A stretch of DNA of 64,000 nucleotides from positions 124,001-188,000 of the forward strand of contig JAPDDQ010000004.1 in assembly GCA_027587225.1 (NCBI GenBank), written 5' to 3'. Within the stretch, counting starts at the first letter, position 1; each line of letters starts with the position of its first letter. The notes beneath the pieces were generated by a model. That model had not been told where the DNA came from, did no database searches, and worked only from the letters and a program-made list of their open reading frames with translations. Source of the stretch: Solirubrobacter taibaiensis (GTDB lineage Bacteria; Actinomycetota; Thermoleophilia; Solirubrobacterales; Solirubrobacteraceae). This document shows positions 1 to 12,294 of this stretch, piece by piece. The translations under genes were made by a program, and so were the position numbers.

Positions 1-964
1 CGCACCACGGTCGCCGCGGCACCGGGCGAGCGCGTCGAGATGCCCTCGCTGAAGATCAACGCGGACAACGTCACTGTCGCCGACTTCATCGTCAATGGCA
101 CCATCGACGTCGACTCCGACTACGACAACGTCCAGCAGAACCGCTGGCCGCTCAACGATCAGGTCCAGAACGTCCGGGTCGAGCGCATCGACGCCAACCG
201 CATCGACGTCCGCCACACCAAGGGCCTCCGCGTCCTCGACGGCGACTTCGGCCCGATGATGAACACCATGCCCGTCCACTTCGACGGTCAGTACGCCCCC
301 GCCAACAACCCGGCCGGCACCGCGAACGAGGACGTGATCATCGACGGCGCCGACATCCACGACGGTTTGCGCACCTCCCAGTCGGTGCACACCGAATGCA
401 TCGCCGCCTGGAGCATCCGCGGGTTCACGCTGCGCAACTCGCACATGTGGAACTGCTCCGTCTACAACCTCTCGATGGCCCGCATCGGCTCCAGCTCAGA
501 CATCCAGCCGTCCGACTACCTGATCGAGAACAACGTCTTCGAAGCGTCCGACGACGTCACCGTCGGCGGCAAGCAGGGCTACTACACGATGGTGCTGCAA
601 ACCGCCCGCTTCGAAGGTCAAGTGACGATCCGCAACAACTACCTGGAGCAGCAGCCGCAGATCGACCCGAGCGCCAGCTTCAACAACCGGCTCAAGGTCT
701 ACAACAACATCATGCCCAAGGACTTCAACTGCTCCGACGCCGACTACAAGAACAACGCGATGGCGCGGTCCGGCGGGGCATGCGCCGGTAATACCACCGT
801 TACGACCGTGTCCTCCCAGGTCGTCAACGCAGCGGCGGACAACTTCCGCCTGAAAGCCGGAGTCGCCGCCATCGGCATCTCCGACAAGGCGTTCTCGCCG
901 GCCGACGACAAGGACCGGGCCAGCCGGGACTCAGCCCCCGACGCCGGCCCGTACGAGTTCGGAG

Positions 965-978
<14 letters not shown>
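1..978 (+). CDS. Secreted parallel beta-helix protein, 5' end outside the window
   Basis: The reading frame is open from the first base, so the gene most likely starts upstream; the first in-window ATG is at 40. The visible part has the repeated short-strand pattern rich in Asn, Val, Ile and Asp (units such as DYLIENNVFEAS and VTIRNNYLEQ) of right-handed parallel beta-helix proteins of the pectate-lyase/polysaccharide-lyase fold. Such proteins bind or cleave polysaccharides outside the cell. The C-terminal residues resemble the end of a choice-of-anchor-free beta-helix with a final DAGPYEFG motif, common in secreted actinobacterial beta-helix proteins. No catalytic residues can be assigned. 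The stop lies 14 bp inside the end of the convergent glmS gene. Confidence 0.75.
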
Positions 979-2818
<1,840 letters not shown>

Positions 2819-3022
2819 GGCCGTGCCTCCTTCCAGGAAGACAGATCGGGAACGAGTTCCAGCGACAGCAGTCTAGAGCCGCCCGATAGGCCGAGACCGC
2901 CCATCGGTCCAGGTTCGGCACCGCGCCCGAGGGCCCTGCCGCAGTCCGCGAGCCGGATCAGCGCAGTGGATTTTCCCCAAGACGGTCTGGAGTGACGATA
3001 GATTCGGGTTACCGGCGCCGCT

Positions 3023-4756
3023 GTGCGACGCCCCGCACTCGGCATGAGCTCGCACGGACGACGACTCGATCACTGGACAACGTCGCTTGACGCCGTGGAG
3101 GCTCTGCGTCTGCGTACGGCGGGAGCCGACGTGCAGATGGACGCGACGACTCGTCAACTGATGGCGCAGGTGGCGCACGCGAAGTCTTCGAGCTTCATCG
3201 CCTTGCTTGATGTCGAAGGTCAGACCTTGGACGTCAATCCCGCCGCCCTGATCGCCGGCGGTGTCGACCGGGCCGAGGTCATGCGACTGCCGCTCTGGGC
3301 CACACCCTGGTGGGCCGGCGCGGACGACCAAGCACGCCAGACGTTGCGCCACGCGATCGCGGACGCCGCGGCGGGGCGGTTCACGCGCTTCGACGTCGAC
3401 GTGCTGATCGAGGCGGCAGGTCAAGGCATCGGCACCCTGGACCTGCTGCTGCGCCCGCTGCGCGGCCGCGACGGCCGAGTGGTGTTCATCGTCGCCGAAG
3501 GCCGCCAGATCACGGACCGCAAGCGCGTGGAACAACGGCTGGCGAGCCAGAACGCGGAGCTCTCGGCCCTGACCCAGCGGCTGGCCAGGGTCCATGACTA
3601 CCGCGAGCGACTCCTCGGCGAGCTCTCACACGACATGCGCGCTCCCTTGAACGTCGTGATCACCCGGTCGGAGCAGGTGATGCGGACGAGGCCGGGAGAC
3701 GAGCTCCTGCGGCACCAGGTCGCCGCGATCCGGCTTGCTGCACTCGGTGCGCTCGAGCAGATCAACGACATGCTCGAGCAGGTCAAGGCGGATCACGGGG
3801 AAACACGGCTGACGCTGGTCGACGCCGACCTGGTCCAGGCGGTCCTGGCGGTCACCGGACAGTTCGAGCCGCTCGCGACCGACCGTGAGGTCGCCCTCGA
3901 AGTCGTGGTGCCCGACAGGCTGTCGGCGCGGTTCGACGTCGAACGTGTGAGCCGGATCCTCTCCAATCTCCTCGCGAACGCGATTCGTCATGTTCCTGTC
4001 GGCGGCCAGATCCGCGTCGCGCTGACGTCCGGCGATGCCGCGGCTTCGCTGTCGGTCGCCGACTCGGGGCCCGGAGTGCCGCCCGAGCATCGCGACTCGA
4101 TCTTCGGACGGTTTCGCTCCGGACTCGGTGGAGACGGCCGCGACGCCGGGACCGGAGCGGGCCTCGGGCTCGCCATCGTGCGGGAGTTCGTCGAGCTGCA
4201 CGGCGGGGAGATCTCGCTCGGCGAGGCCCCTGAAGGTGGCGCGCTGTTCACCGTCTCGTTGCCCCTGCGCCCGCCCGATGGTGACCGCGTGCCGGCCACC
4301 TTGGCGCAGCACACCGCTGCGGCTCAGCGAACCGAATTCGTGCGCTCGCACCTGGAGGTGGAGCTGACGAGCGTGACGCCGACGCTGTCCGTGCCGACGG
4401 TCGTTATCGTCGAGCGGGTCCCTGGCCGCGCGGACGCGATCCTCACCGGCTTGGGCGACGCTGCCGTCACGTGCGTGGCCGAGGACGCGTTGGAGGCGTT
4501 GCGACTGGCGGTCGAGCTCCGTCCGGACGCGATCGTGGTCGGCACGTCCACCGGCGATATGTCCGCGACCTCGCTGCTGCGCCGCCTGGCAGCGGATGAG
4601 CGGTTGATCGACCTACGCCGGGTGGCGCTCGCCGGAGAGCGCGAGGAAGACGCATCTCCCGAGGCCCTGATCGTCGCCGGTGCACAGATCGTGCTGCCCG
4701 CCTCGGCGAGCGACGAGTTGAGCGGCCGCTTGTGGGCGGCCGCCACTCGTTCCTGA
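3023..4756 (+). CDS. PAS-containing sensor histidine kinase with degenerate C-terminal receiver-like domain
   Basis: 577 aa from GTG 3023; an in-frame ATG at 3044 is an alternative start. There is no membrane segment, so it is probably cytosolic. A PAS-like sensor region covers about 45-165, then a short coiled coil, then the HisKA phosphoacceptor box LSHDMRAPLN with His203. The HATPase_c domain has the N box NLLANAIRH, G1 DSGPGVP and G2 GTGAGLGLAIV. After about residue 450 comes a receiver-like fold, but the strand that normally ends in the phosphorylated Asp reads DAIVVG, so phosphotransfer there looks lost. No partner response regulator lies next to it, so it is an orphan kinase in this window. 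It is divergent from glmS. Confidence 0.9.
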   Translation: MRRPALGMSSHGRRLDHWTTSLDAVEALRLRTAGADVQMDATTRQLMAQVAHAKSSSFIALLDVEGQTLDVNPAALIAGGVDRAEVMRLPLWATPWWAGADDQARQTLRHAIADAAAGRFTRFDVDVLIEAAGQGIGTLDLLLRPLRGRDGRVVFIVAEGRQITDRKRVEQRLASQNAELSALTQRLARVHDYRERLLGELSHDMRAPLNVVITRSEQVMRTRPGDELLRHQVAAIRLAALGALEQINDMLEQVKADHGETRLTLVDADLVQAVLAVTGQFEPLATDREVALEVVVPDRLSARFDVERVSRILSNLLANAIRHVPVGGQIRVALTSGDAAASLSVADSGPGVPPEHRDSIFGRFRSGLGGDGRDAGTGAGLGLAIVREFVELHGGEISLGEAPEGGALFTVSLPLRPPDGDRVPATLAQHTAAAQRTEFVRSHLEVELTSVTPTLSVPTVVIVERVPGRADAILTGLGDAAVTCVAEDALEALRLAVELRPDAIVVGTSTGDMSATSLLRRLAADERLIDLRRVALAGEREEDASPEALIVAGAQIVLPASASDELSGRLWAAATRS

Positions 4757-4770
4757 CGCGGCGGAGGCGC

Positions 4771-7700
4771 TCAGGAGTACGTCGCGGTGTACCGCCCCGA
4801 GGCTGCGGCGAAGAACGCGTACTGCACGCCCTTGATCGTCCTCGTGGTGTACGACACGTTGGTGCTCCCGAGCTTGAGCGAGTTCAGCGTCTGAGTCCCG
4901 TTCGTGATCGGCAGCATCGCCATGAGTCCGCGCGCCTTCACATCGGCGGTGACGTCGAAGCTGACCGTCCCACCTGAGCGCGTGAAGTTCGTGAGCGAGG
5001 ATCGGTCACGCCCGTCCGTCCAATCGGCGAGCTGCTCCGCGGAGATCACGGGCACGCTGCGGGCCTGGGCCGCGGCGATGATGGCGTTCGACGCCGGCGA
5101 GACCGGCGCGTCGGTGTGGATGTTGGCCACGAACGCGCCGTAGTAGCCCTTCGTTCCGAGCGCGTTGTCGAGCAATGCGTTGATCGTGGCCGGTTGCGCC
5201 TGGTCGGACTCGTCGGTGATGACCGTGTTCGCCTGGTAGGTGTCGATCGTCGTGCCATCGGTGTCCGCGAATCGCATCGGGAAGCCGCCGCCGGTCATGA
5301 AGCCGGGCTTCGTGGAGACCCAGGAGCCGGGGTAGTAGTAGTAGTTGGCGTCGAGGCGGATGCCGCGCTGCGCCTCGAGCTTGGGGAAGCTGGCCCAGTC
5401 GCTCCAGGAGACGCAGTGGGTGCGCCCCGTGTAGTGACCGACGCCGCTCGGATAGTTGCGCTCGAATTCGTAGAGCTGCGAGTCGTAACTCGCCATCAGC
5501 GTCGCCGCCGACCAGTCAGCGCACTCGATCGCGCCGGAGGAGACCGGCGAGTAGTGCAACGCAATCTCGAAGCCCTCGTCCGTGTAGTGGTCCGCCTGAG
5601 CGGCCGTGAGAGGGCTGCGCGGGTACACGTAGCTCGTCGAGCGCACGCACTCCCAGTCGGCGACGGAGCAGCCGGCGGGGCTTGCGGCGAGATACTGGTC
5701 GAACCGTCCGGCGCTGCCGCCGTTCGCGTGATCGTCGCCCGTCATCACGACCACCGTCTTCAGCGATCGCGGCAGGTACCAGAAGCGCGGGAGCGGCGTC
5801 CGGCCGGTCGCCATGTAGTTCATGAGGTTGGCGAGCAGGCGCTGCGCCTCGTCGGCCTGCGGAATCGAGACCTTGTTCAGGTCGACCCAGTCGGGCTTGA
5901 TGTCGCCGGCCCGCGCTCCGAAGAAGAGATCGTTCGGACGGATCGTCCCGATCCCATCGCGGTTCTGGCCGGCCCAGGCCGGGTTGCCCTGGCGCGTGTA
6001 CACGACCGACTTCGCGAGGTCGTACGTGAACGCCGCGGCCTGCCCGCTGCCGACGGTGCGAACCGTCACGGCGGGGCTCGTCGTGGCCACGGTCGCGGTC
6101 GAGTACAGCGTGGCGACGGCGACGGCCCCGTTGAGCGCGTAGCGATCGGCAGCGCCGTGGTATTGCATCGTGTCGGTGGTCACGCCGGCCGTCGCGTCGA
6201 TCTTCTGGTACGCGTCGCTGAGCGTCGCGTCGAGGTCGGTGAGCCCCAGGAGCGGGGCGAGCTGCTTGTCGGGCCGGCTCGCGATCAGTCGACCACCGGC
6301 GTTGACCCAGTTGGTGATGGCGGTGACCTGCGCGGCGCTCACCGGCACCTCGCCGAGGATCACCTGGTCGAACCCGTTCAGCACCGTCGCGTTTACCAGG
6401 GACACGTCCAGCGTCGTGAAGCCCGCCATGCCCTCCGCCTTCAGGAGCTCGGGCAGGTAGGCGCTGAACGGCTTGGCCGCGGAATCCACAACCAGCACCG
6501 GCGGACGGGCCGTCACGGTGAACGTCCACGACTTGTCGCCCGCCAGGGCCGCGCCCGAAGCGCTCTTGGCGCCGGCCGCCCCGCCCTTGATGACCGCGGT
6601 GTAGCTGCCGCCGAAGGTGAGCGCCGCGCTCGGCTTGAGCGTGGCCACGCCCTTGACGGCGTCGTAGCTGACGGTCGCCGGGACGAGAGTGTTGGACGCG
6701 TCGCGCAACTGGAACGTGCTCGTGGTCAGCGACGAGGCCAGCATCGACTGGTTGAAGCCTGCCGAGATCTTCGGGTCGGCCTCGACGTCGTCACTGTCGT
6801 TGGCCGGGGTCACGTTGCGCACGACGGGTCCCGTGGAGACCGCGGTGGCCATGTCCGTCGAGACCTGGGCCGCGGTGAGCGCCCGGTCGTAGATCCGGAC
6901 CTCGTCGATGGCGCCGTTGAAGTAGTTCCCCGGCGTGGTGCCGTAGGCGCCGATCCGCCACGTGTTGGAGTCTCCGACGTTGCCCGTGTAGGGCCGGGTC
7001 GCGACCACGAGGCCGTCGACGTAGAGCTTGGCGGTCGCTCCGTCGTAGGTGGCGGCGACGTGCCGCCACACGCCCGCGGCGGGAGCGCTCGCGTCGTTGA
7101 GGTAGTTCGAGGAGTCGCGTCCGAGCGCCGCGCTGGTGCGCCCGTTGGGGTAGTCGAGCCAGAGCATCGGTCCACCGGCCTGCCAGACCCCCCAGGTCCC
7201 GACGATGCCAGCGTCCGCGCCAGAGGTCCGCTTGACCCACGCCTCGAGCGTGTATGCGCCCTTGTAGAAGGTGCCGAGGCCCGGAAGGTCCACGCGTCCG
7301 GTGGAACCATCGAAGTTCAGCGCGCCGCCGTACTTGCCGCTCGTCCAGCTCGCCCCACCGACGATCGCGCCCTGGTTGCCGTTGCCCGTGGCGTCGCCCA
7401 GCATGGCGCCCGCGCCGTCGTCGAACGAGTACGCGGCGACGGGCTCAGGGCCCGGCGGCGGCTCGGGGACGGTCACCACGACCGGAGCGGACGTGGCCGT
7501 GTTGCCCGAGGCGTCACGGGCGACCGCGGTGAGCGTGTGCGGCCCCGGGGAGACCCCGCCGGACTGCCACTCGATGCCGTAGGGCGCCGTCGTGTCCTCA
7601 GCGTCGAGGTTGGCGCCGTCGAGCTTGAACTGCACGCCGGCGACCGTGTCGTTGTCGCTCGCGGACGCGCTCACGGTGACGTTGCCATTGACCGTGCCCG

Positions 7701-9882
7701 CGGCCGGCGCCGTCAGGGCGACGGACGGGGCGGTCGTGTCGCAGGCGCCGGTGGACGCAGTGATGTCCGTGCGCGCCGACGTGTTGCCGGCGCTGTCGAC
7801 CGCCTGGACGCCGAGCGTGTAGCTCGTGCTGCACGTCAGGCCCGTGAACGTGTAGGACGTCCCCGTGACGGTCTCGACGAGGGTCGTCCCGCGGTAGAGC
7901 CGGTAGCCGGCGACGATGGTGTCATCCGTCGACGCCGTCCAGCTGGTCGCGATCGCGGTGCTCGTGTCCGCGGTCTTCGCAAATCCGGTGGGCGTCGTGG
8001 GCGGCGTCGTGTCGTTGCGAATCGCCGTGGCCATGTCGGCCGCGATCTGCCCGCCGGTCAGCGCTCGATCGTAGATCCGCACCTCGTCGATGGTTCCGTC
8101 GAAGAAGTTGCCCGGCGTGTTGCCGTAGGCGCCGATGCGCCACACGTTGCTGTTCCCGACGTTGCCCGTGAAGCTCCGGCTCGCGACGAGCGTGCCGTCC
8201 AGATAGAACCTGGCGGTCGTGCCGTCGTAGGTGGCGGTCACGTGCTGCCACGCGCCGATCGCGGGCGTGTTCGCGGAGTCCAGGTAGGTACTCATGTCGC
8301 TGCCGAGCGTCGCGTAGTAGCGGCCGGCGACATGGTCGATCCACAGCATCGGCCCGCCGCCGTTCCAGCTGCCGACGACGCCGGTGTCCTTCTTGCTCGT
8401 GGCCTTCTTGACCCAGGCTTCGAGCGTGAACCCGTCCTTGTAGAAGGTGCCGAGGGCCGGAAGATCGACCCGATCGTCGGTCCCGTCGAAGCCGAGCGCG
8501 CCACCGAAGCGACCCACCGTTCGCGTCGCGCCGGAGATCGTGCCGTTGCGGTTGGCGCCCGACGAGTCGAGGGCCGTGGCCCCGGTGCCCTCGTCGAAGC
8601 CGTAGGCCGCGATCGGCGTCGGCGCGGGCGGGCCGAGCACCGTGACGGTGCGTCCCGCCGAGGTCATGCTGTTGCCCGAGGGATCGCGCGCCACCGCGGT
8701 CAGCGTGTGCGCGCCCGGGGCCGCGGTCGTGGTGTCCCAGTTGATGCTGTAGGGAGCGGTCGCGTCCTCGGCGCCGAGGTTCACGCCGTCCAGCTTGAAC
8801 TGCACCCCGACCACGCTGTCGTTGTCAGTCGCGTTCGCGCTGACCACGGCCGGGCCGGAGACCGACGCGCCGTTCGCCGGAGCGGTGAGCGCCACCGTCG
8901 GGGCGGTCCCGTCACACGCGGCGGTCGTCGCGGTCAGTGGCGTCCGGGTGGATGTGTTCGCGCCCGCGTCGAACGCCTCGACGCCGAGCGAGTAGCTCGT
9001 GGCGCACTGGAGCCCGGTGAAGGTGAACGACGTGCCGGTGACGGTGCCGGCGGGATTGCCGGCGGCGTACAGGCGATATCCGGTGACGCCGACGTTGTCG
9101 GTGGAGGCGGTCCAGCTCGTCGTGATCGACGTACCCGTGGAGCTCGTCTTGGCGAATGCCGTCGGCGCGGTCGGAGCGACCGCGTCAGAGCGCACCCGCG
9201 TGTTCATGTCCGTCGTGACTTCCGCGGCCGAGAGGGCACGGTCGTAGATCCGGATCTCGTCGATCACCCCGTCGAAGAACCCGAACGGGCTGTTCCCGTA
9301 CGCCCCGATCCGCCAGACGTTGGCGTCCCCGATGTTGACCGCGATCGAGCGCGTCGCCACCTGCGTCCCGTCGACGTAGAAGCGCGCCGTGCCCGCGGCG
9401 AACGTCGCGGTGAGATGCTGCCAGGTGCCGACTGCCGGTGCCCGCGTAGAGTCGAGATAGTTGGCGTTGCCCGTCGCCGCCGTCAAGAACGAGCGCCCGG
9501 TGATCCAGTCGTACCAGATCATCGGTCCGCCCTCGGGGTTGTTCCACGTCCCGACGACGGCCACGTCCGACTTCGTGCTCGCCTTCTTGACCCAGGCTTC
9601 CAGCGTGAAGCCGCTCTTGTAGAACGTCCCCAGCGCCGGGAGATCGACGCGCGAGGACACACCGTCGAAGTTCAGCGCGGTACCGAAGCGTCCCGTGCTC
9701 CACGTCGCGCCGACGATGGTGCCGTCGCGGAGGTTGCCCGAATTGTCGACGAGGGTGGTTCCGGAGCCTTCGTCGAAGGCGTAGGCGGCGATGGGGTCCT
9801 GCGCCGCCCAGGCACGGGAGGCCGGTACGGTGCACACCAGCGCGACGATGAGAATCGCGCATAGACGGGGCAATCTGGGCAT
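4771..9882 (-). CDS. Giant secreted LamG/Fn3/Ig protein with deacetylase-like C-terminal region
   Basis: 1703 aa from ATG 9882; a TTG one codon upstream is less likely. A signal peptide ends near SRAWA. Three LamG (concanavalin-like lectin) domains, each opening with a PIAAYAFDEG-type strand and closing with EIRIYDRALSAAEV-type helices, alternate with Fn3 (about 235-325) and bacterial Ig-like modules. An SbsA-type Big_5 domain (PANDSDDVEADPKISAGFN) follows. The last ~550 residues hold a ThuA/GATase-like segment (VLVVDSAAKPFSAYLPELL) and then a region with TGDDHANGG and EIALHYSP, reminiscent of the Asp and His metal motifs of NodB-type polysaccharide deacetylases. Likely an extracellular glycan-binding enzyme; the activity is inference. 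It ends 15 bp from the convergent kinase gene. Confidence 0.85.
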   Translation of the reverse strand: MPRLPRLCAILIVALVCTVPASRAWAAQDPIAAYAFDEGSGTTLVDNSGNLRDGTIVGATWSTGRFGTALNFDGVSSRVDLPALGTFYKSGFTLEAWVKKASTKSDVAVVGTWNNPEGGPMIWYDWITGRSFLTAATGNANYLDSTRAPAVGTWQHLTATFAAGTARFYVDGTQVATRSIAVNIGDANVWRIGAYGNSPFGFFDGVIDEIRIYDRALSAAEVTTDMNTRVRSDAVAPTAPTAFAKTSSTGTSITTSWTASTDNVGVTGYRLYAAGNPAGTVTGTSFTFTGLQCATSYSLGVEAFDAGANTSTRTPLTATTAACDGTAPTVALTAPANGASVSGPAVVSANATDNDSVVGVQFKLDGVNLGAEDATAPYSINWDTTTAAPGAHTLTAVARDPSGNSMTSAGRTVTVLGPPAPTPIAAYGFDEGTGATALDSSGANRNGTISGATRTVGRFGGALGFDGTDDRVDLPALGTFYKDGFTLEAWVKKATSKKDTGVVGSWNGGGPMLWIDHVAGRYYATLGSDMSTYLDSANTPAIGAWQHVTATYDGTTARFYLDGTLVASRSFTGNVGNSNVWRIGAYGNTPGNFFDGTIDEVRIYDRALTGGQIAADMATAIRNDTTPPTTPTGFAKTADTSTAIATSWTASTDDTIVAGYRLYRGTTLVETVTGTSYTFTGLTCSTSYTLGVQAVDSAGNTSARTDITASTGACDTTAPSVALTAPAAGTVNGNVTVSASASDNDTVAGVQFKLDGANLDAEDTTAPYGIEWQSGGVSPGPHTLTAVARDASGNTATSAPVVVTVPEPPPGPEPVAAYSFDDGAGAMLGDATGNGNQGAIVGGASWTSGKYGGALNFDGSTGRVDLPGLGTFYKGAYTLEAWVKRTSGADAGIVGTWGVWQAGGPMLWLDYPNGRTSAALGRDSSNYLNDASAPAAGVWRHVAATYDGATAKLYVDGLVVATRPYTGNVGDSNTWRIGAYGTTPGNYFNGAIDEVRIYDRALTAAQVSTDMATAVSTGPVVRNVTPANDSDDVEADPKISAGFNQSMLASSLTTSTFQLRDASNTLVPATVSYDAVKGVATLKPSAALTFGGSYTAVIKGGAAGAKSASGAALAGDKSWTFTVTARPPVLVVDSAAKPFSAYLPELLKAEGMAGFTTLDVSLVNATVLNGFDQVILGEVPVSAAQVTAITNWVNAGGRLIASRPDKQLAPLLGLTDLDATLSDAYQKIDATAGVTTDTMQYHGAADRYALNGAVAVATLYSTATVATTSPAVTVRTVGSGQAAAFTYDLAKSVVYTRQGNPAWAGQNRDGIGTIRPNDLFFGARAGDIKPDWVDLNKVSIPQADEAQRLLANLMNYMATGRTPLPRFWYLPRSLKTVVVMTGDDHANGGSAGRFDQYLAASPAGCSVADWECVRSTSYVYPRSPLTAAQADHYTDEGFEIALHYSPVSSGAIECADWSAATLMASYDSQLYEFERNYPSGVGHYTGRTHCVSWSDWASFPKLEAQRGIRLDANYYYYPGSWVSTKPGFMTGGGFPMRFADTDGTTIDTYQANTVITDESDQAQPATINALLDNALGTKGYYGAFVANIHTDAPVSPASNAIIAAAQARSVPVISAEQLADWTDGRDRSSLTNFTRSGGTVSFDVTADVKARGLMAMLPITNGTQTLNSLKLGSTNVSYTTRTIKGVQYAFFAAASGRYTATYS

Positions 9883-9947
9883 CAAGGCAACTGTCGCACC
9901 GTTAAGTGCGCGTGCCCCTACACGGAAGGCCAGATCGCCCCGATTTC

Positions 9948-10886
9948 TCAGCCTGTGAGCGCGCTCACCCCGGAGGCGTCAAGGGTCCGCCGCAAGCCGT
10001 CGCGCAGCTGCACGGTGGGCTCCCAGCCCAGCAGCTCGCGGGCCAGCGAGATGTCCGGCCGGCGGACCTGCGGGTCGTCCGTCGGGAGCGCCTCGTACAC
10101 GATCTCCGAACGCGAGCCCGTGATCTCGATGACGGCCTCGGCCAGGTCGAGCAGCGTGAACTCGTTGGGATTGCCGATGTTGACCGGGTCGTGGTAACCG
10201 GACTCGGCGAGCCGGATGATCCCGTCGACGAGGTCGTCCACGAAGGTGAACGAGCGCGTCTGCTGCCCCGTGCCGAAGACCGTGATCGGCTTGTCCTGCA
10301 GTGCCTGGCGCATGAACGTCGGGATCGCCCGGCCGTCGAACGGGCGCATGCGCGGTCCGTACGTGTTGAAGATCCGGACGATCGCCGTGTCCACGCCCTG
10401 CTGGCGGTGGTACGCCATCGTCAGCGCCTCGGCGTACCGCTTGGCCTCGTCGTAGACGCCGCGCGGCCCGATCGGGTTCACGTGGCCCCAGTAGGACTCG
10501 GGCTGCGGGTGCACCTGCGGATCGCCGTAGACCTCAGAAGTCGAAGCCGTGAGGAAGCGCGCCCGGTGACGCTTGGCCAGGCCGAGCGCATGGTGCGTGC
10601 CATGAGAGCCGACCTTCAACGTCTGCAGCGGCAGCCGCAGGTAGTCGATCGGGCTCGCCGGGCTCGCGAAGTGGTAGACGAATTCAACCGGCTCTTCGAT
10701 GAAGAAGGGCTCCGTGACGTCGTGGTGCACGAACATGAACTCGGGCTGACGCAGATGGTTGATGTTCGCGAGGGATCCGGTCTCGAAGTTGTCGACACAG
10801 ATCACGCGGTGGCCACGGCCGAGCAGGGTCTCGCACAGATGCGAACCCAGAAACCCGGCGCCACCAGTAACGACGCACGTTGCCAT
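9948..10886 (-). CDS. UDP-glucuronate decarboxylase (UDP-xylose synthase), extended SDR family
   Basis: 312 aa, a typical length. The N-terminal NAD-binding motif [11 protein letters not shown], the family-specific segment [11 protein letters not shown], the catalytic pair in GVYDEAKR (YxxxK), and [10 protein letters not shown] with [10 protein letters not shown] match UXS/UDP-glucuronic acid decarboxylases, which convert UDP-glucuronate to UDP-xylose for surface polysaccharides. Other extended SDR enzymes (dTDP-glucose dehydratase, GalE) are less likely because of the SPASPxxY segment. It lies 64 bp downstream of glmM on the same strand and could be co-transcribed with it. No clear Shine-Dalgarno sequence precedes the ATG. 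Confidence 0.9.
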   Translation of the reverse strand: MATCVVTGGAGFLGSHLCETLLGRGHRVICVDNFETGSLANINHLRQPEFMFVHHDVTEPFFIEEPVEFVYHFASPASPIDYLRLPLQTLKVGSHGTHHALGLAKRHRARFLTASTSEVYGDPQVHPQPESYWGHVNPIGPRGVYDEAKRYAEALTMAYHRQQGVDTAIVRIFNTYGPRMRPFDGRAIPTFMRQALQDKPITVFGTGQQTRSFTFVDDLVDGIIRLAESGYHDPVNIGNPNEFTLLDLAEAVIEITGSRSEIVYEALPTDDPQVRRPDISLARELLGWEPTVQLRDGLRRTLDASGVSALTG

Positions 10887-10950
10887 GTGAGGGATTCTCG
10901 TTCGGTGGAGCCAGTGGGTCCCTGACCCAAGGGCTAGACTTGGTGTGCCG

Positions 10951-12294
10951 TCAGGCCAGTTGGCCTTCGACGAGCGCGACGAGACGTGCGCACACGGCCT
11001 CCGCTTCGTCGGCGGTCGGCGCCTCGACCATCACGCGCACGAGCGGCTCGGTGCCGCTGGGGCGTAACAGCACGCGCCCACGGCCCTCCAACGCCAAAGA
11101 CTCAGCCTCAACTGCAGCGTGAACCTCGGTGGCCTGCTCGAGCGCCCCACGGTCGCGGACCCGTACGTTCACGAGCGTCTGCGGGAGTTTCTCCATCCCC
11201 GCGCGATCGGCGAGGTCGGTGGCCCCCAGCGCCTCCAGCGTGAGCAGTGCGGACGCGATGCCGTCGCCTGAGGGCACGAAGTTGCGGTCGATCACGTGCC
11301 CCGACTGCTCGCCCCCGAGCGCCCATTCGCGCTCGCGCAGCGCTTCCAGCACGTAGCGGTCGCCGACCGACGTGATGGCCACCTCGATCCCGTGCTCGGC
11401 CATCGCGGTGTGGAAGCCGTAGTTGGTCATCACCGTCACGGCCACGCCGTTGCCCGGCAGGCGGCCGGTGTCACGCAGGTGGATGGCGGCGAGCGCGATG
11501 AGTTCGTCGCCGTCGACGACCGCGCCGTTCCGGTCCACGGCGAGCATGCGGTCGCCATCACCGTCGAACGCGAAGCCGATCTCGTCGTCGCCGGCCTGGA
11601 TCCCGGCCTGGAGCCGCCCGAGATGCGTTGAGCCGCTGTTGAGGTTGATGTTGCGCCCGTCCGGCTCGTGCGCGATGACGCCGATGTCGGCGCCGAGGCG
11701 GCGGAAGATCTCCGGCGCGGCGCGGAACGTGGCGCCGTTGGCGCAGTCGATCAGGATCCGGCGGCCGGTGAGGTCCAATCCGGAGAAGCGCTCCTCGAGC
11801 GCTCGGAGGTAGTCCTCCAGCGCCCCGTGGAACTGCAGGACCCGACCCGGGTGTTCCGGAACGACCGGCGGCTGCTCGAGCGCGGCCTCGATCTCCGCCT
11901 CGGTGGCGTCGCTGAGCTTGTAGCCGTCACCGCCGAAGAACTTGATCCCGTTGTCCTGGTACGGGTTGTGCGACGCGGAGAGCACCACGCCCAGATCGAA
12001 CCCGTGGCGGTGGATAAGCAGCGGCGCGCCCGGCGTGGGCAGGATGCCGCCGAGGAGTGCCTCGCCCCCGGCCGCGGCGACGCCGGCGGCGACGGCCGCC
12101 TCGAGCATCTCACCCGACTCGCGGGTGTCGCGGATGATCAGAACCCGCGCGGGGCGACCGTCGGTCTGCACGCGGCTCGTTGCCGCGCGCGCGAGGGCGA
12201 GGGCGAGCTCCGCAGAGAGGAACTCGCCCGCGACGCCACGGACACCGTCGGTGCCGAAGAGCTTGCGGGCGGCGCTTGAAGGCGCCGCCGACAC
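10951..12294 (-). CDS. glmM: Phosphoglucosamine mutase
   Basis: Converts glucosamine-6-phosphate to glucosamine-1-phosphate on the way to UDP-GlcNAc. 447 aa, normal length. FGTDGVRG lies near the N-terminus, the active-site serine loop SASHNP is near residue 108, the metal loop is FDGDGDR, the sugar-binding loop is GGEQSGH, and the phosphate-binding [12 protein letters not shown] is near the C-terminus. The GTG start shares one base with the stop codon of rpsI (TAGTG), so translation is probably coupled. rplM-rpsI-glmM is a conserved actinobacterial order. Confidence 0.98.
   Translation of the reverse strand: MSAAPSSAARKLFGTDGVRGVAGEFLSAELALALARAATSRVQTDGRPARVLIIRDTRESGEMLEAAVAAGVAAAGGEALLGGILPTPGAPLLIHRHGFDLGVVLSASHNPYQDNGIKFFGGDGYKLSDATEAEIEAALEQPPVVPEHPGRVLQFHGALEDYLRALEERFSGLDLTGRRILIDCANGATFRAAPEIFRRLGADIGVIAHEPDGRNINLNSGSTHLGRLQAGIQAGDDEIGFAFDGDGDRMLAVDRNGAVVDGDELIALAAIHLRDTGRLPGNGVAVTVMTNYGFHTAMAEHGIEVAITSVGDRYVLEALREREWALGGEQSGHVIDRNFVPSGDGIASALLTLEALGATDLADRAGMEKLPQTLVNVRVRDRGALEQATEVHAAVEAESLALEGRGRVLLRPSGTEPLVRVMVEAPTADEAEAVCARLVALVEGQLA

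Noticed and set aside
2819..3022. glmS ribozyme or riboswitch
   Set aside because: The leader lacks the conserved glmS ribozyme core, and the GGAGG ribosome site is directly before the ATG; no supporting structure seen.
5116..9864. Very long open frame on the plus strand opposite the 1703-aa LamG gene
   Set aside because: Composition is Arg/Gly/Val-rich without domain signatures. It is the GC-driven mirror of a gene with clear LamG motifs and a signal peptide on the minus strand.
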